Shown: positions 18,408 through 30,565, numbered from the stretch's first letter. The stretch: 32,069 nucleotides of DNA from Alphaproteobacteria bacterium (GCA_005885285.1 VAZG01000195.1:1-32069), one strand, 5' to 3'. Translations and numbers: made by a program. The notes: generated by a model from the sequence alone, not told the origin.

Positions 18408-18617
18408 TCAATCCACCGCGATCATGACGTCGGACGCCTTGACCACGACGGTGACGTGACCATTGGCCTTGATGCCGAGGTCGTCGATCGCCTCGTTAGT
18501 GATCGAGGAGGTGACGATCTGGCCGCCACCGATATCGACGCGAACATGGGATGTGGTCGCGCCCTTCTTCACTTCGACGACGGTGCCCTTGATCTGGTTG
18601 CGTGCACTGATGCGCAT
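18408..18617 (-). CDS. TOBE/Mop domain molybdopterin-binding protein (molbindin)
   Basis: MRISARNQIKGTVVEVKKGATTSHVRVDIGGGQIVTSSITNEAIDDLGIKANGHVTVVVKASDVMIAVD is a single classic Mop domain. Confidence 0.95.
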   Translation of the reverse strand: MRISARNQIKGTVVEVKKGATTSHVRVDIGGGQIVTSSITNEAIDDLGIKANGHVTVVVKASDVMIAVD

Positions 18618-18731
18618 GATGTTTTTACTCTGTTATGTCGTGCGCGGTCGCGCCGCGTCGGCGTGCTTTGGTTTCAAGAATGCGGGACCGTCGTCCCAGA
18701 CGAGGCGACGCGCTTACGGCGCTGCGTTGAG

Positions 18732-19727
18732 TTATTTTAGTGGAAGTTGTGACGGAATCAAAACACCGTCGCGATCGCGGTGCTGCTGCTTGGCATCCGG
18801 TGCGTTCAAGACCTGTTTGCAGGCGGCAGGCAATTGCGCCAGCGTTGGTCCCGTCCGCGGCTTGGGCGGCTCTTTCGGCGGCTCCGGGTGGAGGATCTTG
18901 TCCTTGAACCAGTAGGCGAGGTCCTTTGCGCCGCAGCCTTCGCCGCCCCCCTGATCCGGCTGGCCTTTGCATTCGCTGGCGCCCGGCGGGCACGCCATGC
19001 GGATGTGGAAGTGATAATCGTGGCCGTACCACGGGCGGATCTTCGCAAGCCAGCTTCGGTCGCCCTTGGCCTCGCGGCACAGCGCTTTCTTGATCGCGGG
19101 GTTGACGAAGATGCGCTGCACGCCCGGTTCTTGCGCGGCGTCGCGCAGGACCAGGACATGCCCCGGCGTGAAAACCTTCGGATCGATATCGAGCCGATCC
19201 TCACGCACCATCATCACCGCTGACATCTCCTCCCGCTCTTCGCGTGACAATAGGTGATCGGGCATCGGCGTCAGCCAGATATCAGCGTCGAGCCCGATCT
19301 GATGGCTGGCATGGCCGGTCAGCGCCGGCCCGCCGCGCGGCTGGGCGATGTCGCCGATCAATATTCCGGGCCAGCCGGCGTCCCTGTGCGCCTTGACCGA
19401 CAACCGCTTCAGAAGCGCGATCGTATCGGGATGCCCCCAGTAGCGGTTGCGCGACAGCCGCATCACCTGCCAGGTGTTACCGGTGATCGGCATCTGTTCC
19501 GCGCCCGCGATGCAGCCTTTGACGTAGGAGCCGAGCACCTTAGTCGGCATCGCCGCCGGCAACAGCTTGCGGGCGAACAGCTCCTTGGCGCCGATCTTGG
19601 GATCGCTGGGATTGGCAAGCGGCGGCAGCGGTTTTGCATCGACGCTGCCCTTGTCCTGTGCCGACGCTGACATGGCGTGGATGACGATGGATAAGAGCAA
19701 GGGAAGGAGAATCGGGCGAGGGATCAT
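18732..19727 (-). CDS. mepA: Penicillin-insensitive murein endopeptidase (MepA)
   Basis: GDIAQPRGGPALTGHASHQIGLDADIWLTPMP and WYGHDYHFHIRMACPPG zinc-ligand motifs. Start at MIPRPILL (19727). Confidence 0.93.
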   Translation of the reverse strand: MIPRPILLPLLLSIVIHAMSASAQDKGSVDAKPLPPLANPSDPKIGAKELFARKLLPAAMPTKVLGSYVKGCIAGAEQMPITGNTWQVMRLSRNRYWGHPDTIALLKRLSVKAHRDAGWPGILIGDIAQPRGGPALTGHASHQIGLDADIWLTPMPDHLLSREEREEMSAVMMVREDRLDIDPKVFTPGHVLVLRDAAQEPGVQRIFVNPAIKKALCREAKGDRSWLAKIRPWYGHDYHFHIRMACPPGASECKGQPDQGGGEGCGAKDLAYWFKDKILHPEPPKEPPKPRTGPTLAQLPAACKQVLNAPDAKQQHRDRDGVLIPSQLPLK

Positions 19728-19846
19728 CGGCTCACTCTTTAGGCCAGCGGTCAGCATGGAAACACCAGGCACCGATAACGCTCCAATCGCAATCGCTTGA
19801 TCTTGCGGCCACGCTTTCCTGGCCTGGAGTTTTCCTCTCGATGAAG

Positions 19847-20305
19847 CTAGCGGTCATTTCGCCCGGCTGTCTTCCGCTTGTTGAGGTGATAGGTCAGCGC
19901 CAACGCCACGCAATGACGTAGCGCGGGCTTCGGGAGATCATCCGCTGCATCCAGCAAGACGCTGCGATTGCCGTCATAGTTCAGTTCCGGGTAGAGGTCG
20001 CGGAATGTCGCGACCGGGTCGGTCTGGCAATGGAAATAGATCGCATATTGCCCATCGGCGGCCTTCGCCCGGTCGATCCGGATCGTGCTGCCGCTTTTCG
20101 TCTGCGGGGTCAGGTAGCTCGGCTGACCCCATTTGAGGGTCTCTTCCAGGGCCCCGACGCCCTCGGTGGCCCTAGCCGTATCGAAGATCAGCCGGCGTAG
20201 CGCCAGCAATTTTGCCTTGACCGGCTTGGGATAGGCGCGGAACACCGCTTCGACGCCTGAATTCTCAGCGGCGCTGTTTCCGGCCTTCTTCGCTGACTTC
20301 TTCAT
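19847..20305 (-). CDS. DUF1801 (YdhG-like) domain protein
   Basis: VEAVFRAYPKPVKAKLLALRRLIFDTARAT...ETLKWGQPSYLT pattern. Start at MKKSAKK assumed. An in-frame upstream ATG at 20413 is possible. Confidence 0.82.
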   Translation of the reverse strand: MKKSAKKAGNSAAENSGVEAVFRAYPKPVKAKLLALRRLIFDTARATEGVGALEETLKWGQPSYLTPQTKSGSTIRIDRAKAADGQYAIYFHCQTDPVATFRDLYPELNYDGNRSVLLDAADDLPKPALRHCVALALTYHLNKRKTAGRNDR

Positions 20306-20505
20306 AGCGCACGCTGCCGACGCAAATAATACAGGCCCAGGTGAGGCTAGCCGCGCGTACAGCAGAAGCCAATCTCCAATTATCCGTGTGCCCGGCTCGG
20401 CGATTCGAACCATAATCTTCCTCGCGCCGTCTCATGAGAGACGCCAATTCGACTGGCTTAGGGCGGTCGTGGACGGATGGACAGGACCAAGATGACGTGC
20501 CGGCC

Positions 20506-21231
20506 ATGAGATTGGATGCGCCCGCCATGCAAGCGCCGCTCTACGCTCGATTTTATCGCCGATTTCGGGGCATCGTGGTCGATTGGATCATCGTCATGGC
20601 CGTCACTTTTGGCGCGATCTTCGTAGCGATCACGATAGGCAACGACAATTTCTCCCGTGTGGTCGGGTTTCTCGTCGTCGTCGCGCTGTTGCTCTACGAG
20701 CCGGTCCTGGTGTCGTTCACCGGCGGCACGTTCGGGCATTATTGCAGCAATCTTCGCGTGGTAGACGAGCGCAGCGGCGGCAATGTGAGTTTTCTGAAAG
20801 CCTGTGCCCGCGTTATCATCAAGGGTGTGCTTGGCTGGTATTCGTTCGTGGTTCTGGCGGCGACCCGACGCAACCAGGCGATTCACGATCTGGCGACGCG
20901 CTCGACGGTGCAAATCCGCGATCCGGCAAGGGCCCATCCAGGCCAATACATCACCGAGCGCGCCGAAGTCGCGGCCTTCGGCATGCCGTCCCGGTTACGG
21001 CGGGCCGCCATCATCTGCGCCTATCTGCTCTTGCTGGTCATCGCCCTCGGGATCGTTGTCAACGGGATCGTTATGGCTGGCGTGCTGTCGGATCGTTGCC
21101 TCAATAATGATTATTGCTCGGGCGGCGAACGGATCAGCGTCCTCGTCACAGGTGTTACGTTGCTGGCGATGACGGCGGCCGTCATTGCGCTCGGGTGGAA
21201 GGGCCGACTTATCGGCGCCCGCAAACAATGA
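20506..21231 (+). CDS. RDD family membrane protein
   Basis: ARFYRRFRGIVVDWIIVMAVTFGAIF...TGGTFGHYCSNLRVVDERSG...NQAIHDLATRSTV, the RDD domain layout. Confidence 0.87.
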   Translation: MRLDAPAMQAPLYARFYRRFRGIVVDWIIVMAVTFGAIFVAITIGNDNFSRVVGFLVVVALLLYEPVLVSFTGGTFGHYCSNLRVVDERSGGNVSFLKACARVIIKGVLGWYSFVVLAATRRNQAIHDLATRSTVQIRDPARAHPGQYITERAEVAAFGMPSRLRRAAIICAYLLLLVIALGIVVNGIVMAGVLSDRCLNNDYCSGGERISVLVTGVTLLAMTAAVIALGWKGRLIGARKQ

Positions 21232-21241
21232 CTGGGACCAG

Positions 21242-23209
21242 CTACGCGGCGTCGCGCAGCCCGGCAAGGAAGGTGTCGACGCTCTTGAACAGTTCGTCGG
21301 CGTGCTGGCTGAGCTCGCCGGAGGCGACCATGACGTTGTCGGCGAGCGCGCGCGACTGGTCAGCGGCATGGCTTGCGCCGGCGACATTGGCCGAAACCTC
21401 GCCGGTGCCGGCGGCCGCCTGTTGCACGCTGCGTGCGATTTCGCGGGTTGCCGAACCCTGCTCTTCGACGGCTGCGGCAATCGTGGTTGCGATCCCGCTG
21501 ATCTCCCGGATGGTGTCGCTGATGCCGCCAATGGCGACGACGCAATCGCCGGTGGCGGATTGGATCGCTGTGACCTGGCCCGCGATCTCCTCGGTGGCCT
21601 TGGCCGTCTGGCTGGCTAGTCCTTTGACCTCGGCGGCGACGACGGCAAAGCCCCGGCCGGCTTCGCCGGCACGCGCCGCCTCGATGGTCGCATTCAGTGC
21701 CAGCAGATTGGTCTGGCTGGCGATGGCGCTGATCAGGCGAAGCACGTCGCCGATCTTCTCGCTGGCGGCGGTGAGGCTCGCGACCATCTCGGTGGTCTGC
21801 CCGGCCTTGACCACGGCGGCATCGGCGACGCCGCTGGAATGGGTGACCTGACGGCCGATCTCGGCCACCGACGAGGCAAGCTCTTCGGTGGCGGCGGCGA
21901 CCGTGGCGACGCTGGTCGAAGCTTCCTCTGACGCGGTAGCCGCGGCTTTAGCCCGCTCCGAAGTGCCGTTGACGCTCGCCGTAATCTCGCGCGCGACGCG
22001 CTGCATGTCCTGCGTCGCCTTCGCGACCGCGGCGACCACGCTCTTGACGTCGGCCTCGAAACGGTCCGCCATCCGGCGCTGCAAGGCTTTCTTCTCGAGT
22101 TCGGCCTGCTGTTTGGCAGCCTCCTGTGTCTCGCGCATCGTGCCGGCCTCGATCATGTTGCGGCGGAACACGTCGACGGCCAATGCCATGGTGCCGAGTT
22201 CGTCGCCCCTGGCGCCGCCGGGGATCGTTACATCGGTGTCGCCGCTCGAGAGGCGGTTCATCACCGCAGTGATCGCGATCAGCGGGCGCGACATGCCGCG
22301 GCCAAGCAGGAATGCCAGCAGTGCGGCGCCCGCCAGGATGGCGAGGGTGCCGAGAATGAGATTGCGCTGTGAACTCGCCGCCACTGCCTCGTATTCGGTG
22401 GTGTCCTTGATGACCTCGATCACCGCGATCGGCTGTCCGGCATAATTTTTGACCTGCCCGACATAGAGCGCGGCGGGATGGCCATCGAAGGTGGCGTCGC
22501 GATGCAGCGCCGCGCCATTGATGACGGTCTTCAGTTCGTCCGGCGTCGCGACCACGGCATCGCCGAAGGTCGAGGAGATTTTCTTGAACTCCTTGCCGTC
22601 GAACGCATGCACGGCAAGGTCGATGCCGAAGCGCTTCTTGGCGCGGTCGACGAATTCCTTGCCGAACGCGGCGCCGACGTCGGTATTCGCGATGGTCTTG
22701 CCGTCACGCACGATCGGCGTCATGCCGAAAATGCCGAGCTGCTCCCGCCCCGGCTCGACGCCGACAATCGGCGTGCCGGTCTTGATCGCCTCCACCACCG
22801 TGTGGCGGCGGCCCGAAACGTCGTCTCCGAAAACCTTGGGGGCATGGACCCGGTAGAACGACAGCGCCGGCGGCGTCTGGAACGTGATCAGCGGGATACC
22901 CTGCGCCGTCAACGCCTTCATCGGGCCGCCAAGCAGTGCCGCCAACGCGTCGCGATCGCCTCTGGCGATGGCGTCGCCGACCGGAGGCAGCGCGGCGATA
23001 ACGGCGCTGACCGCGAGCGTGGCGCGCCCCTCATAGTCGATCGCCGCGATGACGCTGTCATATTGCAGCTTCAGTTGCTGTTCGAGCGCGAGTTGCGTCA
23101 GCGTGCGCTGCTGGATGATCGAGAATGTACCCAAAACTCCGCAGGCGACCGCGACGGTCAATGAAATGACCAGGATGAGGCGGGCCGAGATCGATCGAAG
23201 TTTGAACAT
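21242..23209 (-). CDS. Methyl-accepting chemotaxis protein with periplasmic Cache-like sensor and HAMP
   Basis: N-terminal TM, Cache-like region, second TM, HAMP, and hairpin core [33 protein letters not shown]-like sequence. Confidence 0.95.
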   Translation of the reverse strand: MFKLRSISARLILVISLTVAVACGVLGTFSIIQQRTLTQLALEQQLKLQYDSVIAAIDYEGRATLAVSAVIAALPPVGDAIARGDRDALAALLGGPMKALTAQGIPLITFQTPPALSFYRVHAPKVFGDDVSGRRHTVVEAIKTGTPIVGVEPGREQLGIFGMTPIVRDGKTIANTDVGAAFGKEFVDRAKKRFGIDLAVHAFDGKEFKKISSTFGDAVVATPDELKTVINGAALHRDATFDGHPAALYVGQVKNYAGQPIAVIEVIKDTTEYEAVAASSQRNLILGTLAILAGAALLAFLLGRGMSRPLIAITAVMNRLSSGDTDVTIPGGARGDELGTMALAVDVFRRNMIEAGTMRETQEAAKQQAELEKKALQRRMADRFEADVKSVVAAVAKATQDMQRVAREITASVNGTSERAKAAATASEEASTSVATVAAATEELASSVAEIGRQVTHSSGVADAAVVKAGQTTEMVASLTAASEKIGDVLRLISAIASQTNLLALNATIEAARAGEAGRGFAVVAAEVKGLASQTAKATEEIAGQVTAIQSATGDCVVAIGGISDTIREISGIATTIAAAVEEQGSATREIARSVQQAAAGTGEVSANVAGASHAADQSRALADNVMVASGELSQHADELFKSVDTFLAGLRDAA

Positions 23210-23388
23210 GGGGGATTCCGAGGCTCCGCGAGGAAGATTCGGAAAGCTCCCAGAAAGTGCTTAACAACTAGGTAAATTCGGCATTGCACGAATGGTTGAC
23301 GGCCATGCGTTTGGGCCTGATTCTGGATCGGGACCAAGGCTCCAGATCGACGTGTTCGAACGGCGCCGAGCCGTGCCGGCCGGTCCTT

Positions 23389-24561
23389 TCATCGCGTCGT
23401 GGGCGGCGTGCTGAGCCTGGCCGAAAGGATCACTTTGCCGGCATCTTCGTAATGGGTGTCGCGGGCCTGAATCTGCTGCGCAATCGTGTGCATGTCGCGG
23501 AAACGCCGCTCGAACGGGTTTGCGGCGAACACGGCGGTGGCGCCTGTCATATGATAGGCGGTATCGACCACGGAAGCCGACTGATGAATGGTCCAGGTCG
23601 TGGCAATGCGCAGCGCAATGCGATGCGCCTCCGTGACGGGATCGCCGCGTGCGAGGTCGCGCCAGACTTCCCCCGCCGTCGCATAGAGATAGGCGCGCGC
23701 CGCGCGCAAGGTGGCCTCGGTCCGTCCGATCAACCCCTGCACGGCGCTGTTGTCGCGCATCGCTGCCAGTCCCTGCGGCTGCTTGCTGCGCGCAAGCTCG
23801 ATCGCGGCATCGAGCGTAGAGCGCGCCACGCCCACCGCGGTGGCGGCAAAACCCATGCCGAACACCGCATTGGTGGTGAGCTTGTAGAGCGGGCCTTTTT
23901 CGCGGCACGCGGAGGGATCGTCGCGAAGTGCCGCAAATTTGTCCGGGATGAAGAGATTGTCGACCGAATAGGAGTCGGTGCCGGTGCCCTTGAGCCCGAT
24001 GACGTCCCAGACGTCGTACATCGTGGCGCTCGTCACCGGGAACAGGATGGTGCGGATTTCCGGCGCGCCGCTCGGCTTTTTCCGCTGGCTGCCGTCGGCC
24101 TCAACGACGCGCACATGCGCGCCAAGCCAGCTCGCCTGCCGCGAGCCGGAGGCAAAGTCCCAGCGCGCGCTGGCCCGGTAGCCGCCGGGAACGGCGTGGA
24201 CTTCATGGGCGATCGCGCCCCAGGCCAGGATCCCGGGCGGCGTGTTGAAAATTTCGCCGGCGGCATCGGGGTCGAGGTAGGCCGCGGTCATCGCGCAGAC
24301 GCTGCATTGCCCAAGGCACCAGGCGGTGGAGGCGTCGGCCTTGGCGATCTCCTCCTGCATCTGCATGAAGATTTCGAGCGGCGCCTCCGCCCCCCCGAGG
24401 CTCTGCGGCAACAGAACCCGGTACAGCCCGTTCTCGATCAGGGCGGAGGTCACCGCGGGCGTCAAGCGCCGCGTGCGCTCGATCTCATCGGCCTCGCGCG
24501 AGATCAGGGGCTGCAATGCCCGGGCGCGCTCGACGAGATCCAGACCGGGATGCTTGCTCAT
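23389..24561 (-). CDS. Acyl-CoA dehydrogenase / flavin-dependent monooxygenase (HsaA/DszC-like) family protein
   Basis: ADEIERTRRLTPAVTSALIENGLYRVLLPQSLGGAEAPLEIFMQMQEEIAKADASTAWCLGQ and C-terminal helical domain. Confidence 0.88.
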   Translation of the reverse strand: MSKHPGLDLVERARALQPLISREADEIERTRRLTPAVTSALIENGLYRVLLPQSLGGAEAPLEIFMQMQEEIAKADASTAWCLGQCSVCAMTAAYLDPDAAGEIFNTPPGILAWGAIAHEVHAVPGGYRASARWDFASGSRQASWLGAHVRVVEADGSQRKKPSGAPEIRTILFPVTSATMYDVWDVIGLKGTGTDSYSVDNLFIPDKFAALRDDPSACREKGPLYKLTTNAVFGMGFAATAVGVARSTLDAAIELARSKQPQGLAAMRDNSAVQGLIGRTEATLRAARAYLYATAGEVWRDLARGDPVTEAHRIALRIATTWTIHQSASVVDTAYHMTGATAVFAANPFERRFRDMHTIAQQIQARDTHYEDAGKVILSARLSTPPTTR

Positions 24562-24644
24562 TCGTCTCCTCGCCCTTTTTATCGAGTGATCAATTAGAGG
24601 GCATGGTGGTCCATCTGACGCGGGAGGGCAAGATGGGGCGGCTT

Positions 24645-24750
24645 GTCATTCCGGGGCGCGAGCGAAGCGGGTGAACCCGGAATCTCGAGATTCCCCGATG
24701 CGCAATTGCGCATCTGAGGTCTGGTGCTTGCGCACCATCGCGGAACGACG
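24645..24750. repeat. Multi-hairpin intergenic palindromic repeat (REP/cruciform type)
   Basis: Outer arms GTCATTCCG / CGGAACGAC (one mismatch) enclose GGAATCTCGAGATTCC (24679-24694), GATGCGCAATTGCGCATC (24697-24714) and TGGTGC-TTGC-GCACCA (24722-24737). Confidence 0.8.
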
Positions 24751-24761
24751 GAGTCAATATT

Positions 24762-26573
<1,812 letters not shown>

Positions 26574-26688
26574 GGGCGCGGGATAGCATTCACGCTTTGG
26601 CGCGGCAACCATATTGCCGCGTTTTAGCGGGGTTTGTTCACGCCAAGCTGATTCCACTTGTGTCAAAAACGCGCTACGCACTTCTGCC

Positions 26689-28281
26689 ATGTCGACTGCA
26701 TCATTATTGCCCGAGACTTCGCGTAAGCGCCGACGCTTAAGCGTCCGGCGGCTGGCGGCGTGGCTGGTCGCGCGCGCCACCAGTCCCAAGTCCGGCCTTT
26801 GGCTCGTGGTCAGCTTCGCGCTCGTGCATGGCCTGCTCTGGACCTTGATCCTGATCGATCTAAAAGCGGCGCAGGATGTCCATATGGACGTCGCGGAGGC
26901 GTTTGCCTGGGGACAGAAATTCCAGCTCGGTTACGGCAAGCATCCGCCGCTGGCCGGCTGGATCGCGGGATTGTGGTTCTATTTCTTTCCGGTCAAGGAT
27001 TGGGCGACCTACGCGCTGGCGATGACGACGCTCGGCATCGGGATAGTGATTTGCTGGTTCATTGCGCTGCGCGTGGTCGATCGCCGCCGCGCGTTCCTTG
27101 TCGTGGTGATGCTCGCGCTCTACCCGATCTTCAATTTCAAGGGCTTTAAGTACAACCCTGATCTGTTGCAGCTCGTCACCTTGCCGCTTGTCGTACTGGC
27201 CTATCTGCACGCGTTTGAGAAACGCACATGGCGATCCGGCATATGGCTGGGGCTCGCCGGCGCGCTCGCTCTGATGACGAAATATTGGGTGCTGACCATG
27301 ATCGGCGCCATTGGCCTTGCGGCGCTGATTCACCCCCAGCGACTAGAATTCCTGCGCTCGCCGGCGCCGTGGGTTGCGATCGCGACACTTGCGGTCGCGA
27401 TGATCCCGCATCTGATCTGGCTGAAGCAAGTCGACTTCGTGCCGCTGACTTATGCCGGCGACGTCTATGGCCTGTCGAGCCGCGCGCAAAGCGCCCAGCT
27501 TGTGCTCGGCTATGTCGGGCACAATCTGGCGCTGCTGGCGGTGCCAGTGGCGCTCGCGGCGCTGGCGCTATCGTTCCCTCGACCGCGACTTTCGCGAATA
27601 TGGTCGCCCGGCGCCAATCCGGGCGTGAACGTCTCGCATGCTCTCAACATCTGGATCATCCAGATCATTGTCGCGATCGGCCCCCCGCTCGGTGGCTTGA
27701 TCTTCACGATCTACATGAAAACCGATTGGGGAATTTCGCTGTTCTTCCTCACGCCGCTGGCGCTGGTCGCAATGCCCCGCTTGCGCATTCACGAACGCGC
27801 ACTGTTTCGCATCACCCTGATCTGGCTCGTGCTCACGCTCGCGACGTTGGCCGCTGCACCCGCCATCGCCGAGCGCGAGATGGAGGATAATCCCAACGCT
27901 GCCAACAGCTATGGGGCGCGCTCGCAACTCGCCCGCGAGCTCACGCAAGCGTGGCGCGAACGGTTTGGTTCGCGCTGGGCGGTAGTCGCCGGCACGACGG
28001 AAGTCGGCGAGCCCATGACGTTCTACAGCCCCGATCATCCGGCGCCGTTCACGCCGGGCGAACTCTGGTCGTCGGGGTTGACTTCGCTTGATGAAGCCCA
28101 GCGGCTCGGCTTCATCGGCATCTGCGATACCACCGATGGGCGGTTGCCCGCTTGCGAAGCCTGGATGGCACAGCATGCCAAAGGTGCCGAGCAATTGGTG
28201 ATGACCACGCAGCGCTTTTACCGCGGCCATCCGGGGCCGGCGATCAATTGGAAAATCTATATTGCCCCACCCGCGAAATAG
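26689..28281 (+). CDS. Glycosyltransferase family 39 (ArnT-like) membrane protein
   Basis: [41 protein letters not shown] motif and about 10 hydrophobic segments. Confidence 0.87.
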   Translation: MSTASLLPETSRKRRRLSVRRLAAWLVARATSPKSGLWLVVSFALVHGLLWTLILIDLKAAQDVHMDVAEAFAWGQKFQLGYGKHPPLAGWIAGLWFYFFPVKDWATYALAMTTLGIGIVICWFIALRVVDRRRAFLVVVMLALYPIFNFKGFKYNPDLLQLVTLPLVVLAYLHAFEKRTWRSGIWLGLAGALALMTKYWVLTMIGAIGLAALIHPQRLEFLRSPAPWVAIATLAVAMIPHLIWLKQVDFVPLTYAGDVYGLSSRAQSAQLVLGYVGHNLALLAVPVALAALALSFPRPRLSRIWSPGANPGVNVSHALNIWIIQIIVAIGPPLGGLIFTIYMKTDWGISLFFLTPLALVAMPRLRIHERALFRITLIWLVLTLATLAAAPAIAEREMEDNPNAANSYGARSQLARELTQAWRERFGSRWAVVAGTTEVGEPMTFYSPDHPAPFTPGELWSSGLTSLDEAQRLGFIGICDTTDGRLPACEAWMAQHAKGAEQLVMTTQRFYRGHPGPAINWKIYIAPPAK

Positions 28282-28325
28282 GCGGTCGGCAGCCTAGCTG
28301 AACAGGAATTGCAAAGGGCCCGCAC

Positions 28326-29123
28326 ATGGATCTCGATCTGACCGGAAAGGTCGCACTGGTTAGCGGTTCGACGCGGGGTCTCGGGTTCGCATCGGCCGCG
28401 GGGCTCGCCCAAATGGGCGCGGAAGTCATCATCAACGGGCGAGGCGATGCCGCCGTCACGGAAGCCATGGCGAAGATCAGGCAATCTTCGCCTTCGGCCA
28501 AATTGCATGGAGCCGTTTTCGATCTCGCCAGCGCCGAAGGCTGCGCCGCTCTCGTGGCGGAGTTTCCCGAGGTCGATATCCTCGTCAACAATCTCGGATT
28601 CTACGAGCCGAAAGCCTTCTTCGATATCGAGGACGGCGACTGGATGAGAATGTTCGAAGTCAACGTGATGAGCGCCGTGCGTCTGACGCGGCATTATCTG
28701 AAGCGGATGCTGGACCACAAGCAATGGGGCCGCGTCGTGTTCGTCTCGAGCGAATCCGGCATCTATGTTCCCAAGGAGATGGTGCATTACGGCTTCTCGA
28801 AAGCCGCACTGCTCTACATCGCCCGCGGCGCCGCCGAGCAGACCAAGTCGACCGGCATCACCGTGAATTCGGTGCTGCCGGGCCCGACCTGGGTCGAGCT
28901 GACGTCGACCCGGCTTTCGTCCCGCGCCGAGGCCATGGGAACGAGCGTCGATGATCTCGTGGCGCGCACGTTCAGCGAACGCCGGCCGGGGTCGCTGTTG
29001 CAGCGTTACGCGAAGCCCGAGGAGATCGCCAACCTGATCTGCTATCTCTGTTCCAAGGCCTCGAGCGCCACCAACGGCGCGGCCTTGCGCGCCGATGGCG
29101 GCATCGTCACCAATCCGTTTTGA
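28326..29123 (+). CDS. SDR family oxidoreductase
   Basis: KVALVSGSTRGLGFASAAGLA, LVNNLGFYEP, and YGFSKAAL (YxxxK), C-terminal GAALRADGGIVTNPF. Confidence 0.95.
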   Translation: MDLDLTGKVALVSGSTRGLGFASAAGLAQMGAEVIINGRGDAAVTEAMAKIRQSSPSAKLHGAVFDLASAEGCAALVAEFPEVDILVNNLGFYEPKAFFDIEDGDWMRMFEVNVMSAVRLTRHYLKRMLDHKQWGRVVFVSSESGIYVPKEMVHYGFSKAALLYIARGAAEQTKSTGITVNSVLPGPTWVELTSTRLSSRAEAMGTSVDDLVARTFSERRPGSLLQRYAKPEEIANLICYLCSKASSATNGAALRADGGIVTNPF

Positions 29124-29170
29124 AGCTATCTCCGTCATCCCTGCGTTGCGCAGCGATGACGGAGATAGCT
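29124..29170. terminator. Very strong near-perfect hairpin between convergent genes
   Basis: AGCTATCTCCGTCAT (29124-29138) pairs perfectly with ATGACGGAGATAGCT (29156-29170). Inner CTGCG-TTG-CGCAG extends the stem with one mismatch. No U-tract. Confidence 0.75.
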
Positions 29171-29178
29171 CGTGCGGA

Positions 29179-29508
29179 CTACATGCTCTCTTCGTTGAAT
29201 TTGCTTTCGACGAGTTCGCCGATGGCTTTGACCGCGGCCTCGGCTTCAGGGCCGATCGCGGAGACCACGATCGTGGTCCCGGGCGCTGCCGACAGCATCA
29301 TCAGTCCCATGATCGAGGTGCCGCCGACGGTCTCGCCGCCGCGCGTCACCCAGACTTCGGCATTGAAGCGCTCGACGGTCTGGACGAATTTAGCGGAGGC
29401 GCGCGCGTGCAGTCCGCGTTTGTTGATGATGAGAAGCTCGCGGGAGATGGCGCCTGCCGGCACGCGCGGCCCGGGAATATTTTCGGGCGCCGGGACGTCG
29501 TCGTTCAT
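29179..29508 (-). CDS. ptsH: HPr-family phosphocarrier protein
   Basis: ISRELLIINKRGLHARASAKFVQTVERF (phospho-His region) and GGTSIMGLMMLSAAPGT (Ser region). Confidence 0.95.
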   Translation of the reverse strand: MNDDVPAPENIPGPRVPAGAISRELLIINKRGLHARASAKFVQTVERFNAEVWVTRGGETVGGTSIMGLMMLSAAPGTTIVVSAIGPEAEAAVKAIGELVESKFNEESM

Positions 29509-29906
29509 TTGCCGGCGAGCACCCGGCTGGCGATGGTGACGTATTTGCGGCCGGCTTCCTGGGCCATGGCGATGGCGTCGGGCAGCGAGCGCTCCTCGCG
29601 GACCTTGGCGAGCTTGACCAGCATGGGAAGATTGATGCCTGCGAGCACTTCGACTTTGGGGCGGCTCATGCAGGAGATCGCGAGGTTGGAAGGCGTGCCG
29701 CCGAACATGTCGGTCAGGATGGCGACGCCGTCGCCGGAATCGACGCGGTTAACCGCTTCGATAATGTCACTTCGACACAAATCGGAATCGTCCTCGGCAC
29801 CGATCGTGACCGCTTCGATTTGTTTTTGAGGACCCATGACATGTTCGAGCGCTGCCCGGAACTCGTCGGCAAGGCGCCCATGGGTCACCAGTACTAGGCC
29901 AATCAT
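29505..29906 (-). CDS. ptsM: PTS EIIA component, mannose family
   Basis: MIGLVLVTHGRLADEFRAALEHVMG... with DMFGGTPSNLA. ATGA overlap with ptsH. Confidence 0.93.
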   Translation of the reverse strand: MIGLVLVTHGRLADEFRAALEHVMGPQKQIEAVTIGAEDDSDLCRSDIIEAVNRVDSGDGVAILTDMFGGTPSNLAISCMSRPKVEVLAGINLPMLVKLAKVREERSLPDAIAMAQEAGRKYVTIASRVLAGK

Positions 29907-30037
29907 CGGAAACTCCTCGCGGGTGCTTTTTGGTGCACCGCACGAACGCGCCACTTTGACCATCCAGAGCCCCTGCGCAAGAGGGGATGTTTGCGGATCT
30001 CCCTTGATCGGATGGGAAGTGGGGGAGCTGCGACGGT

Positions 30038-30565
30038 CTATTCGGTCGCGATAGTGGGCCTGATATGGTTACCAATCCCCTTCATACAATCGGCGGAATG
30101 GTTAACGGAAGATGAACTTTCGGTTGTCGTCAGCACAGCAACAACCAGTGGCAACGGCGGATAGCCCTCTCCCACGGGGATTCTCGGTATCAAAACACCG
30201 AAAATGTCCGTGATAAGCGCTTCCGGTGATGGCAGTCGCTCGGCATCGGCCGCCGCGAGATCGACCACGAGACCGACCACAGCTTCCTCGGCAAACTCGC
30301 AACGGCGAATGCCGAGCCCGCGGATCTCGATCAGGCCGGCCAATTCCGGCGCGGTGCGCACGCGCAATTGTCCTCCACCTGTGTCCAGATGGACACGGTC
30401 GTCGCCGACCAAAATGGCCGGCGCGATCTGCCCGGAACGACCGCTGGTGATGAGATCGAAGGCAAGGCGCGACTTGCCCGAGCCTGACGGCCCGCGGATC
30501 AGGACGCCGCGATTTCCGATCCTGACCGCGGACGCGTGGATGCTCGCACCAGCGGCGTCCGTCAT
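30038..30565 (-). CDS. hprK: HPr kinase/phosphorylase, short alphaproteobacterial type
   Basis: P-loop GVLIRGPSGSGKSRLAFDLI, IEIRGLGIRR motif, start ATG overlapping the chvG stop. Confidence 0.93.
   Translation of the reverse strand: MTDAAGASIHASAVRIGNRGVLIRGPSGSGKSRLAFDLITSGRSGQIAPAILVGDDRVHLDTGGGQLRVRTAPELAGLIEIRGLGIRRCEFAEEAVVGLVVDLAAADAERLPSPEALITDIFGVLIPRIPVGEGYPPLPLVVAVLTTTESSSSVNHSADCMKGIGNHIRPTIATE

Noticed and set aside
18618-18660. Possible ModE site upstream of the molbindin gene (CGACATAACAG)
   Set aside because: Only a weak half-site resemblance and no convincing inverted partner.
20395-20420. tRNA-like TTCGAATC (minus strand GGTTCGAATCG)
   Set aside because: The T-stem does not pair, and no acceptor, D or anticodon arms are visible. 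Probably chance.
23284-24597. 437-aa plus-strand ORF antisense to the acyl-CoA dehydrogenase-like gene
   Set aside because: Low-complexity Arg/Gly/His-rich translation with no recognisable motifs. The minus-strand gene is well supported.
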